A stretch of 64,000 nt of DNA from Flavobacterium notoginsengisoli (lineage in GTDB: Bacteria; Bacteroidota; Bacteroidia; Flavobacteriales; Flavobacteriaceae). The stretch covers positions 248,001-312,000 of the forward strand of contig NZ_JACHLB010000005.1 in the NCBI RefSeq assembly GCF_014207905.1. The letters run 5' to 3'. This document shows, in pieces, positions 1 to 8,012 of the stretch. The notes under the pieces are model-generated. The model saw only the letters and a program-made list of their open reading frames with translations, did no database searches and was not told the DNA's origin. The position numbers and the translations under genes were made by a program. The stretch's first letter is position 1. Every line of letters starts with the position of its first letter.

Positions 1-83
1 AAGGAAATGTTTAAAAATTTTCCAGAACAGCTTTAAAATTATATTATTGAACATTTTTGCTTCGTGCAAGAGCTATTAAATCT

Positions 84-91
84 TATATTTG
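84..91 (+). promoter_or_regulatory. -7 promoter box for ychF
   Basis: TATATTTG matches the Bacteroidota sigma-A -7 consensus TAnnTTTG at every fixed position. It would give a leader of about 130 nt before the ychF start at 227. A small GCCAAAA/TTTTGGC inverted repeat (104-110 and 118-124) lies in that leader. No convincing -33 TTG at the usual spacing was seen. The rest of 1-226 holds no recognisable gene. Confidence 0.55.
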
Positions 92-226
92 CAAAATTTT
101 AAAGCCAAAAAATAGTATTTTGGCAGAAATCGAAAAAACAGATAAATCATAATACATTAAATTACAGCATTTAGTGTTTTAGGTCTAAATAATAAAGGCC
201 GAATAAAATAATATAGAAACAAACAG

Positions 227-1321
227 ATGAAAGCAGGAATTGTAGGATTACCAAATGTTGGAAAATCAACATTATTTAATTGTTTATCTAATGCAAAAGC
301 GCAAAGTGCAAACTTTCCTTTTTGTACAATCGAACCAAATATTGGTGTTGTAAACGTTCCAGATCCAAGAATTAATAAATTGGAAGAATTGGTAAAACCA
401 GAGCGCGTTCAAATGGCAACTGTAGATATCGTTGATATTGCGGGTTTAGTAAAAGGAGCAAGTAAAGGTGAAGGTCTTGGAAACCAGTTTTTAGGAAACA
501 TTAGAGAGTGTAATGCTATTATTCACGTTTTGCGCTGTTTTGATAATGATAATATTGTTCACGTTGACGGAAACGTAAATCCAATTCGCGATAAAGAAAC
601 AATTGATATCGAATTGCAGTTAAAAGATTTAGAAACAATCGAAAAACGCTTAGAAAAAGTAAAACGTGCTGCAAAAACTGGAAATAAAGAAGCTCAAGCT
701 GAAGAAGCTTTATTAAACAGAATTAGAGAAGCTCTTTTGCAGGCAAAATCTGCAAGAACAATTGTTCCTCAAAATCAAGACGAAGAAGTTTTATTGGAAA
801 GTTTCCAATTAATTACGGCAAAACCAGTTTTGTACGTTTGCAACGTTGACGAAAGTTCTGCAGTAAGCGGAAATAAATATGTAGATCAAGTTCGTGAATT
901 AGTGAAAGATGAAGATGCTGAAGTTATTGTACTTTCAGTAGGAGCAGAAGCTGATATTACAGAATTAGAAAGCTACGAAGAGCGTCAGGTTTTCTTAGAA
1001 GACATGGGATTAGAAGAGCCAGGAGCATCGGTTTTAATTCGTGCGGCTTACAAATTATTAAAGCAACAAACTTACTTTACAGCTGGTGTAAAAGAAGTTC
1101 GTGCTTGGACAATCAATATTGGAGCAACTGCACCACAAGCAGCTGGAGTTATCCATACTGATTTCGAAAAAGGATTTATCCGTGCTGAGGTAATTTCATA
1201 TGATGATTACGTTCAATACGGTTCTGAAGCAAAAGCAAAAGAAGCTGGAAAATTCAGAGTTGAAGGAAAAGAATATGTTGTAAAAGATGGTGATGTAATG
1301 CACTTCCGTTTCAACGTTTAA
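227..1321 (+). CDS. ychF: Redox-regulated ATPase YchF (Obg-family P-loop NTPase)
   Basis: A universally conserved cytosolic P-loop NTPase of the Obg/OLA1 group, known to prefer ATP over GTP, associate with ribosomes and respond to oxidative stress. The P-loop GLPNVGKST is at residues 7-15, the switch-II DIAG at 70-73 followed by a glycine-rich G-loop, and the C-terminal TGS-like region with FEKGFIRAEV lies near 310-345. At 364 residues it is the normal full length. The ATG at 227 fits because the P-loop starts only seven residues in. It is followed by a terminator-like hairpin, so it is probably transcribed alone from the box at 84-91. Confidence 0.97.
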   Translation: MKAGIVGLPNVGKSTLFNCLSNAKAQSANFPFCTIEPNIGVVNVPDPRINKLEELVKPERVQMATVDIVDIAGLVKGASKGEGLGNQFLGNIRECNAIIHVLRCFDNDNIVHVDGNVNPIRDKETIDIELQLKDLETIEKRLEKVKRAAKTGNKEAQAEEALLNRIREALLQAKSARTIVPQNQDEEVLLESFQLITAKPVLYVCNVDESSAVSGNKYVDQVRELVKDEDAEVIVLSVGAEADITELESYEERQVFLEDMGLEEPGASVLIRAAYKLLKQQTYFTAGVKEVRAWTINIGATAPQAAGVIHTDFEKGFIRAEVISYDDYVQYGSEAKAKEAGKFRVEGKEYVVKDGDVMHFRFNV

Positions 1322-1370
1322 TTTTTTTTTCTGAGAGAAGAATAAGATTTTAGAAGAAAGAATAAAGACT

Positions 1371-1402
1371 AAACTGCTGGAGAGATTCAGCAGTTTTTTT
1401 TA
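1371..1402 (+). terminator. Rho-independent terminator after ychF
   Basis: AAACTGCTG pairs with CAGCAGTTT across an 8-nt loop and is followed by a run of T. It lies 50 nt after the ychF stop codon. Confidence 0.8.
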
Positions 1403-1426
1403 TGTTTAAAAACTTAAGACTTAGTG

Positions 1427-1520
1427 TTGTCAGGCTGAGCGAAGTCGAAGCCCACGCAAAGATTGTCGACTTTCTTTGCGGAGCTTCTAGCGTGTCCTTC
1501 GACTTCGCTCAGGATGACAA
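1427..1520. repeat. REP-like long inverted repeat, copy 1
   Basis: Two 24-nt arms (1427-1450 and about 1497-1520) share the core CTGAGCGAAGTCGAAG and its reverse complement, with only about two mismatches across the arms. Inside them is a second inverted pair, ACGCAAAGA/TCTTTGCG. A second copy of the same core arms occurs at 28249-28314. The sequence is noticeably richer in G+C than its surroundings. The 347-bp space 1322-1668 holds this, the ychF terminator and no gene. Confidence 0.85.
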
Positions 1521-1668
1521 TTGGGATAAAAAAAGAATGATGTAAATCTGAGCTTTCACGAAAGCGAATCGGTAAAATTTGTGTACTATTTTTAGTGTTA
1601 TAATTTTTGGCTCAAAATTTGGTTACAGAAAAAATAACCAATTACTAATCTAAAATCAACCAATCAAA

Positions 1669-2346
1669 ATGCTAAAAAGAACTTTCAAATTTCTAGGCTG
1701 GACACTGTTCGGAATCTTTAGTTTTATTGCTTTATATGTTACTGCCGTTTTAATAATTTCAAAAATCACAGTCAATTCAGATGTTGCTCAAGTTGAAGAG
1801 CAAAATGCAATTCCAATTTACATTCTTTCAAACGGCGTTCATACCGATATTGTCGTTCCAATCAAAAACGAAATTAAAGATTGGCGAAACGAAATTCAAT
1901 TCAATCAAACCCAATCTAAAGATTCCTTAATGAATTATATCGCTTTTGGTTGGGGCGACAAAGGTTTTTATTTAGAAACGCCAGAATGGGCAGATTTGAA
2001 AGCAAGTACAGCTTTTAAAGCCGCTTTCGGAATTAGTTCTTCTGCCATGCATACGACGTTTTTCAAGCAATTGAGAGAAGGTGAGGATTGCAAACGCATT
2101 TTAATTTCAAAAGAAAACTATAAAAAATTAGTCAATTATATTTCAAATAGTTTTCGTAATCCTGTTCATCCAGAATGGATTGAAGGCCACAGCTATGGAA
2201 GAAAAGATGCTTTTTATGAAGCAAAGGGAAGTTACAGCCTTTTTTATACTTGTAATACTTGGGCAAATAGCGCTTTAAAAGCTGCGAATCAAAAAGCTAG
2301 CTTGTGGACGGTTTATGATAAAGGGATTTTTTGTCATTATAAATAA
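1669..2346 (+). CDS. DUF2459 / TIGR02117 family membrane-anchored protein
   Basis: 225 residues with one N-terminal membrane segment (about 8-31), then an extracytoplasmic domain with the family hallmarks NGVHTDIV (about residues 54-61), FGWGDKGFY, and a C-terminal YTCNTW motif near 193. These match the DUF2459 family (TIGR02117), which I recognise from sequence style. Its biochemical role is not established. The conserved His and Cys-Asn-Thr-Trp could suggest a hydrolase-like site, but that is inference. Six bases separate it from the following lipoprotein gene, so the two are probably cotranscribed. Confidence 0.8.
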   Translation: MLKRTFKFLGWTLFGIFSFIALYVTAVLIISKITVNSDVAQVEEQNAIPIYILSNGVHTDIVVPIKNEIKDWRNEIQFNQTQSKDSLMNYIAFGWGDKGFYLETPEWADLKASTAFKAAFGISSSAMHTTFFKQLREGEDCKRILISKENYKKLVNYISNSFRNPVHPEWIEGHSYGRKDAFYEAKGSYSLFYTCNTWANSALKAANQKASLWTVYDKGIFCHYK

Positions 2347-2352
2347 AGAGCT

Positions 2353-3030
2353 ATGAAAAAAAGGTTTATAATATTTGTTGTAATAGCTGTAGTTAGTTCT
2401 TGCAAAAAAGCCGATGCGGAAGCCACTCCTTTAAATAGTTATACTTTTTATTTTGAGAATCCCCAACCAATTAATGATTCTGAGTTAAATAGTTTTCCTC
2501 CTAAATTTCAAGGACTATACAAGACAGCCGATTCTAATTTTTTAAGAATTACTGATGATAGAATCCTTAAAGAATATTATTTTAAATTAAAGGTTCACAG
2601 AAAAGAACTGGATTCTCAAAAATCTGAATATGATCTTGTTGATGGAAAGCTAATTACAAAAGATACAAAGGATAAATACGATGTGCTTAAAATAGGTGAT
2701 TCAATAGAATTATCTCAAACAATCACAGACACATTATATAGATTATCATATAATCAAAAATTAAAACGTATTAGTGGACAGCTGGTTTTGAGTACTCGAG
2801 ATTCTGTTTTTTGGGAAATGGAAGTAATTTCGTTAGAAAAAAATATCCTTAAATTCAAACATATTTTTCTGCAAGAAGACCTAAAACGATTAGATTCTGT
2901 TACCCAAACAAAAGGACAAATGTTAGACTCGCTTTCTTATTTGATAAAACCAACGAGAAAGGAATTTAAAAACATTTTGAAGATTAAAAATCTGGGTAAA
3001 GATCGCCTCTATACTAAAGTTTCTGAATAG
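2353..3030 (+). CDS. Hypothetical lipoprotein
   Basis: 225 residues beginning with a short basic n-region, a hydrophobic stretch and the lipobox VSSC, so Cys17 would be the lipidated residue. The mature part is rich in Lys, Asp and Ser, with predicted beta-type alternation and no motif I recognise. It follows the DUF2459 gene by 6 bases and is likely in the same transcript. The next gene has its own promoter box. Function unknown; probably anchored in a membrane and facing the periplasm or the surface. Confidence 0.75.
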   Translation: MKKRFIIFVVIAVVSSCKKADAEATPLNSYTFYFENPQPINDSELNSFPPKFQGLYKTADSNFLRITDDRILKEYYFKLKVHRKELDSQKSEYDLVDGKLITKDTKDKYDVLKIGDSIELSQTITDTLYRLSYNQKLKRISGQLVLSTRDSVFWEMEVISLEKNILKFKHIFLQEDLKRLDSVTQTKGQMLDSLSYLIKPTRKEFKNILKIKNLGKDRLYTKVSE

Positions 3031-3104
3031 ATTAATAGTATATAAGATGGAAAAAATATAAAATATCATTAAAAAGAGAGAATTCATACGTTTTCATTAT
3101 TGCG

Positions 3105-3112
3105 TAAATTTG
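3105..3112 (+). promoter_or_regulatory. -7 promoter box that decides the YihY-family start
   Basis: TAAATTTG is a perfect TAnnTTTG match. It lies inside the longest possible reading frame (TTG at 3100) and 24 nt before the ATG at 3136, so the TTG cannot be in the transcript from this promoter and the ATG is preferred. Confidence 0.65.
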
Positions 3113-3135
3113 AGAGAATATCAAAAAATCAGCAA

Positions 3136-4095
3136 ATGAAAATCAAAAGTATACTTTCCAAAACATGGTTTCTTTTAAAAAATACTTTTTTAGAATTTAA
3201 CGATGATAACGCCATTAAACTTAGTGCGGCATTAGCATATTATACCATATTTGCGTTGCCACCTTTATTAATTATTATCATTACGATTTGTGGAGTCTTT
3301 TTTGGAGAAGAAGCAGTAACAGGAGAATTGTACGGACAAATAAATGGTTTAGTTGGTAACGGCGCAGCTGGTCAAATTCAAGAAGCTATTAAAAATGTGC
3401 AATTGTCTGGAGATAATGTTTTTGCAACCGTATTTGGAGTTGTAATGCTGTTAATTGGGGCATCAGGAGTTTTTGCTGAAATACAAAGTTCAATCAATTT
3501 TATTTGGGGATTACGAGCAAAACCGGATAAAGGAATTAAGAAATTCATTCAAAACCGTTTGATGTCATTTTCTATGATTGCTTCGGTTGGTTTTTTAATG
3601 TTAGTCAGTTTATTTATTAGTACAACTTTAGATTTACTGAGTACACGTTTAAAAGTTTATTTTCCAGAAAGTACTGTTTATTTGTTTTATGTAATCAATA
3701 TTATCATTGTGTTGGCGAGTATTAGTACTCTTTTTGCCATTATTTTTAGAACATTGCCAGATGGAAAAATAAGATGGAAAGATGCTTTTATAGGATCTGG
3801 AGTTACTGCAATCCTTTTTATGATTGGTAAATTTGCAATTGGTTTTTATTTAGGAAGTTCGACAGTTGCATCAGTTTACGGTGCGGCAGGTTCGGTAATT
3901 ATTATTTTGGTTTGGGTTTATTATTCGGCAATAATTCTGTATTTTGGAGCAGAATTTACGAAGGTCTATGCAAAATCTTATGGAGGAAAAATATATCCTA
4001 ACGAATATTCAGTAGAAATTGCAAAAGAGATTTACGAAATTGATACACCAAGAAAAGAACCAATTGAAGAAAAATTATTAAACGAAAAACCATGA
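3136..4095 (+). CDS. YihY/virulence factor BrkB family inner-membrane protein
   Basis: 319 residues from the preferred ATG. The family pattern is clear: an early amphipathic region followed by LSAALAYYTIFALPPLL, a second helix near 100-125 with the GVFAEIQSSINFIWG motif, and further helices ending in YGAAGSVIIILVWVYYSAIILYFGAEF, six membrane segments in all. BrkB/YihY proteins were once called RNase BN, but that activity belongs to another gene; their real transport or lipid role is unsettled. The stop overlaps the ATG of the FMN reductase gene by four bases (ATGA), indicating translational coupling. The open frame extends to a TTG at 3100, but a promoter box sits between. Confidence 0.92.
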   Translation: MKIKSILSKTWFLLKNTFLEFNDDNAIKLSAALAYYTIFALPPLLIIIITICGVFFGEEAVTGELYGQINGLVGNGAAGQIQEAIKNVQLSGDNVFATVFGVVMLLIGASGVFAEIQSSINFIWGLRAKPDKGIKKFIQNRLMSFSMIASVGFLMLVSLFISTTLDLLSTRLKVYFPESTVYLFYVINIIIVLASISTLFAIIFRTLPDGKIRWKDAFIGSGVTAILFMIGKFAIGFYLGSSTVASVYGAAGSVIIILVWVYYSAIILYFGAEFTKVYAKSYGGKIYPNEYSVEIAKEIYEIDTPRKEPIEEKLLNEKP

Positions 4096-4616
4096 AAATA
4101 GTAGCCTTTGGAGGAAGTAACAGCAAGCAGTCTATCAATAAACATTTAGCAACTTATGCGTCTAGTCTTTTCGAAAATGCAGATGTAGAGGTTTTGGATC
4201 TAAATGATTTTGCAATGCCAGTATTTAGTGTTGATTTAGAAAAAGAAATTGGACAGCATGAAGTAGCAAAAGCATTTCTAAATAAACTTAAAGAGGCAGA
4301 TGTTTTGGTTGTTTCAATGGCAGAAAATAATGGGAATTATTCTGTAGCTTTCAAAAATGTTTTCGATTGGAGTTCTCGAATTGAAAAAGATGTTTTTCAG
4401 CATAAACCAATGCTTCTTTTAGCAACTTCACCAGGTGGAAGAGGAGGTGCATCTGTTTTAGGAATTGCTCAAAATCTTTTTCCGCGTTATGGTGCAGAAA
4501 TTAAAGGAAGTTTCTCATTACCAGCATTTGGCTCGAATTTTGATTTACAAGATAATAAAATATCTAACCCTGAGTTAGATAAAGAACTTAAAGATATTAT
4601 CAAATCAAATTTTTAA
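4092..4616 (+). CDS. NADPH-dependent FMN reductase family protein
   Basis: 174 residues with a flavodoxin-like fold signature: an N-terminal beta strand followed by GGSNSKQSIN (phosphate-binding loop for FMN, residues 8-17), a central strand VLVVSMAENNGNYSV, and TSPGGRGGASV near 113. This resembles chromate/FMN/azobenzene-type reductases, which pass electrons from NAD(P)H through FMN to quinones or other acceptors; the substrate cannot be told from the sequence. It overlaps the preceding membrane-protein gene by 4 bp and its TAA is directly followed by the ATG of the next gene, so the three form an operon. Confidence 0.88.
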   Translation: MKIVAFGGSNSKQSINKHLATYASSLFENADVEVLDLNDFAMPVFSVDLEKEIGQHEVAKAFLNKLKEADVLVVSMAENNGNYSVAFKNVFDWSSRIEKDVFQHKPMLLLATSPGGRGGASVLGIAQNLFPRYGAEIKGSFSLPAFGSNFDLQDNKISNPELDKELKDIIKSNF

Positions 4617-5597
4617 ATGCCACAAAAAAAGATTTCATTTTTATTCTTTTTACTACATATTGTTTTTTTCAATTTTGCTTTCTCCCAAAAGATTAGCGAA
4701 GTTGACAAGATTGTAGCTAAATATCCTAAAAGCTTTAATTCAACTGAAAAACTGGCTGAAAGAATCGAAAAAGATTTTGATTCGGATGCCGAACGCGCCC
4801 GTGCGATTTACAGCTGGATTGCTTTTAATGTAAAATACGATTACAATGTATATTTGAATTCGCCAAAAGCGCAAGGGTTTAGTTATTCTTCTGAAGCTGA
4901 AAAACAAAGGAAATTAAAACAGATAAATGATAATTTAATTCAGAAAACTTTTAAAACTCAAAAAGGGGTTTGTGAAGGTTTTACGGCTTTGTATCAATAT
5001 TTAGCTGAGTTGGTCGGATTGAAATGTGAAATAATTCGTGGCGATTCTAAAGTTTCCTTAAGAGATATTGGGCGCAAAACTACTTCATCCAATCATGCAT
5101 GGAATATAGTTTTAATTGATAAAAAATGGCGTCTAATTGATGTAACTTGGGGACAAGGCTATTATGACAGCAGTAAAGGAAGAATGGTAAATGATTACAA
5201 TCCAGTTTATTTTGATACTGATCCCGATTATTTCTTTGCCAAACATTTTCCAGACTCTGGAACTTTTTTAGGAAGCCGTTTAAGTAAAGAAGACTTTTTA
5301 AATGGTCCTTTAATTTACAATACGACAATTGAAAAGGATTACAGAATCAAAACTCCTGATTCTGGTATAATTCAAGCTAAAAACGGAGACAAAATCACAG
5401 TCGAAATTAAAAATGTTTCCAAATCCAATCAGGTTTTTTATTTAAATAAAAAGAACCAAGCTGTAAAAGTGCTAAATCCAAAAGAAAAACGTGGAGGTTT
5501 AGAATTTCAAATTCTTATAGATAATAATATTGGTGATTATGTCACTATATTTATAGATACAAACAGTATTGTTTCGTTTAAAATTGTTTCGAAATAA
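4617..5597 (+). CDS. Secreted transglutaminase-like domain protein, copy A
   Basis: 326 residues with an N-terminal signal peptide (about 1-23, ending AFSQ). The transglutaminase-like cysteine-protease core is visible: Cys119 in KGVCEGF, His160 in SNHAWNIV and Asp175 in RLIDVTWG, the expected Cys-His-Asp triad. The N-terminal part carries the YSWIAFNVKYD motif typical of this bacterial family. The C-terminal 90 residues form a separate beta-rich region. ATG follows the TAA of the FMN reductase gene without a gap. Probably acts in the periplasm or outside the cell on proteins or peptidoglycan, but the substrate is unknown. The next gene is a clear paralogue. Confidence 0.88.
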   Translation: MPQKKISFLFFLLHIVFFNFAFSQKISEVDKIVAKYPKSFNSTEKLAERIEKDFDSDAERARAIYSWIAFNVKYDYNVYLNSPKAQGFSYSSEAEKQRKLKQINDNLIQKTFKTQKGVCEGFTALYQYLAELVGLKCEIIRGDSKVSLRDIGRKTTSSNHAWNIVLIDKKWRLIDVTWGQGYYDSSKGRMVNDYNPVYFDTDPDYFFAKHFPDSGTFLGSRLSKEDFLNGPLIYNTTIEKDYRIKTPDSGIIQAKNGDKITVEIKNVSKSNQVFYLNKKNQAVKVLNPKEKRGGLEFQILIDNNIGDYVTIFIDTNSIVSFKIVSK

Positions 5598-5619
5598 GAT
5601 TTTTTCAGCCTAAAAATTT

Positions 5620-6588
5620 ATGATCACACGAAAAATTGCTTTTGTATTTCTTTTTTTGAACTTCTTGAATTTGTCTTATTCTCAAAAGTATAATGCAATT
5701 GATAGTATTGTATCGAAATATCCAAATTTTGCAGATACAGAAAAACTGGCAGAACGAATTCAAAAAGATTTTACTACAGAATACGATAAAGCAAGAACGA
5801 TTTACAGTTGGATTACGCTTAATATTGAATATGATGCAAAAAAGTTTTTCAATCCTTCGGTTCCAAAATCATTTATTTCTAAAGACCCAACTGAAATTGA
5901 CAGAGAAATAAAGAAGTATATAGATAATGAGATAAAGAAAACGTTTAGAAGTAAAAAAGGAGTCTGTGAGGATTTTTCTCGTTTATATGAACAAATTGGT
6001 ACTTTGTCAGGTTTAAATGTAAAGGTAATCAATGGAGATGCAAAAATTGATTTTAATGATATCGGTAGAAAAAGATTGTACAGTAGGCACGCATGGAATG
6101 TAGTAGAAATTGATGGTAAATGGATCTTGATAGATGTTACTTGGGGAGAAGGCTATCTAGATTACAAAACAAAAACAACAGTTAAAGAATTTACACCAGT
6201 TTATTTTGATACAGATCCGAAATATTTTTATGCTTTACATTTCCCTGAATCTGAATATAAAAACCTTAAAGATAAAGAGGTTTATTTGAATGGACCATTA
6301 ATTTATAATCAAACGATAGAAAGAGATTGTGAGATTTTAATGCCAAAGTCGGGTATTGTTACCGCAAACATCGGAGATGAAATTTTGTTTAAAATTAAAA
6401 ATCTATCAGAATTCGATGATTTATATTGTTTTGATGACGATGGCCAAGAAATTGAAATGTTTGATGTAAGAGAGAAAAATAATGTATTAGAATTTGAGAT
6501 TTTATGTCAAAAGAAGAGAAATCAGTTTGTTACACTTTATCGACATTATAAAGCTATTGCTTCTTTTAAAATAATATCAAAGCAATAA
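5620..6588 (+). CDS. Secreted transglutaminase-like domain protein, copy B
   Basis: 322 residues, tandem paralogue of the preceding gene with the same order of parts: signal peptide (1-21, ending SYSQ), YSWITLNIEYD, and the triad Cys116 (KGVCEDF), His157 (SRHAWNVV), Asp172 (LIDVTWG). The sequence FTPVYFDTDPKYFYALHFPES parallels copy A almost word for word, and the C-terminal beta region also matches. The two genes are 22 bp apart. Divergence is substantial, so the duplication is not recent and both copies keep the full triad, suggesting both are functional and have split roles. Confidence 0.88.
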   Translation: MITRKIAFVFLFLNFLNLSYSQKYNAIDSIVSKYPNFADTEKLAERIQKDFTTEYDKARTIYSWITLNIEYDAKKFFNPSVPKSFISKDPTEIDREIKKYIDNEIKKTFRSKKGVCEDFSRLYEQIGTLSGLNVKVINGDAKIDFNDIGRKRLYSRHAWNVVEIDGKWILIDVTWGEGYLDYKTKTTVKEFTPVYFDTDPKYFYALHFPESEYKNLKDKEVYLNGPLIYNQTIERDCEILMPKSGIVTANIGDEILFKIKNLSEFDDLYCFDDDGQEIEMFDVREKNNVLEFEILCQKKRNQFVTLYRHYKAIASFKIISKQ

Positions 6589-6673
6589 TAAATTAAGCTG
6601 AATCTCACTCAGATCATTTTCTTCTTCTGACGAAATGATGTATCTTAGCAGGAATGATCCGAATTTGAACATT

Positions 6674-7849
6674 ATGGAAGCAACTTTTCTGAAATCGATC
6701 CTCGATAATGATTTCTATAAATTTACGATGCAGCATGCTGTAATCAAACTTTTTCCGAAAGCAAAAGTTCGTTACGGATTCATAAATCGTGGTAAACATA
6801 TTTTTCCAGATGGTTTTGCAGATTTACTTCGAAATGCTGTAGACGCAATGGCTGATCTTCGTTTAACTAAAGAAGAAAAAAACTATCTGGCACATTATTG
6901 TCCCTATCTCGATCCAACTTATTTAGATTTTCTGCAAGGATATCGTTACGATCCATCTGAAGTTCATATTACTCAAGAAGGTTCAGAAATAAAAGTTACT
7001 GTTGAAGGATTTTGGTACAGAACCATTTTATGGGAAGTGCCTTTAATGGCTTTGATTTCGGAACTTTTTTATAAATCAAATCATTTGATTCGTCTAAATG
7101 ATGAAGCGGTAAAAAAACTTACCAAAGAGAAAATCGATAATTATAATAAACTTGGAGTTTCGATTTTAGAATTTGGAACGAGACGTCGCCATTCTTACGA
7201 TGTTCATGATTTGGTAAATGAAACTTTACGAACAAACGGTGGAAATAGTTTTATTGGAACCAGTAATGTACATTTTGCAATGGTTAATAATAGAAGACCT
7301 TTGGGAACTCATGCACATGAGTGGTTTATGTTTCATGCCGCACAATATGGTTTTCAAATGGCCAATTATTTAAGTCTTGAAAATTGGACAAAAGTATATG
7401 GAGGCGATCTTGGAATAGCTTTGAAGGACACTTACACCACAGAGATTTTTTTCAATCAGTTTGATAAAAAATATTCTAAACTTTTTGATGGTGTGCGTCA
7501 CGATAGCGGCGATCCGATTGAATTTGCTCAAAAAGTGATTTCACATTACTCCAAAATGGGAATTGATCCAAAATCAAAAGCTATAGTTTTTTCTGATTCT
7601 CTCAATTTCGAAAAAGTAAAAAAGATTGCAGATTTCTGTCAAGATAAAATAAAAATGTCATTCGGAATTGGGACAAATTTCACTAATGATGTAGGCCTTC
7701 CTGCTATGAATATGGTGATTAAATTAACCGACACAAAACCAGATAATGTACATTGGCAAGGCGTTGTTAAACTTTCAGATGAAAAAAACAAAAACACCGG
7801 AACGCCCGAAATGATTGCATTGGCGAAAGAAGTGCTCGGAATCAAATAG
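6674..7849 (+). CDS. pncB: Nicotinate phosphoribosyltransferase
   Basis: 391 residues from the chosen ATG. Catalyses ATP-assisted formation of nicotinate mononucleotide from nicotinate and PRPP, the salvage entry to NAD. Typical motifs are LDNDFYKFTMQ near the N-terminus, EFGTRRRHSYDVH around residues 171-183 with the phosphorylatable His, THAHEW, and VRHDSGDPIEF in the PRPP-binding half. The frame is open to an ATG at 6635, but family members start just before the LDNDFYKF motif and a TATCTTAG box (a one-base departure from TAnnTTTG, positions 6641-6648) lies inside the longer reading. Monocistronic; unrelated neighbours. Confidence 0.95.
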   Translation: MEATFLKSILDNDFYKFTMQHAVIKLFPKAKVRYGFINRGKHIFPDGFADLLRNAVDAMADLRLTKEEKNYLAHYCPYLDPTYLDFLQGYRYDPSEVHITQEGSEIKVTVEGFWYRTILWEVPLMALISELFYKSNHLIRLNDEAVKKLTKEKIDNYNKLGVSILEFGTRRRHSYDVHDLVNETLRTNGGNSFIGTSNVHFAMVNNRRPLGTHAHEWFMFHAAQYGFQMANYLSLENWTKVYGGDLGIALKDTYTTEIFFNQFDKKYSKLFDGVRHDSGDPIEFAQKVISHYSKMGIDPKSKAIVFSDSLNFEKVKKIADFCQDKIKMSFGIGTNFTNDVGLPAMNMVIKLTDTKPDNVHWQGVVKLSDEKNKNTGTPEMIALAKEVLGIK

Positions 7850-7983
7850 TGTTTTTTTGCTGAAAATGCAGTTTTTACATAATTTTAGTGTTCGTTTTAT
7901 TTTAAAATCAATTTAAATAGATTTTTAACTGTTATTATTCGTAACAAAAAGAAAATACACTTTCATTTTTTGCTAAGAAATGG

Positions 7984-7991
7984 TACATTAG
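7984..7991 (+). promoter_or_regulatory. Probable -7 box upstream of parE
   Basis: TACATTAG differs from TAnnTTTG in one position and lies 22 nt before the parE ATG at 8013. The 163-bp space 7850-8012 holds nothing else I can recognise. Confidence 0.4.
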
Positions 7992-8012
7992 CAAAAAATC
8001 CTAAATTCATTT

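Noticed and set aside
1..226. A partial gene at the left edge
   Set aside because: No long open frame or recognisable protein ending; the region looks like a leader with a promoter box.
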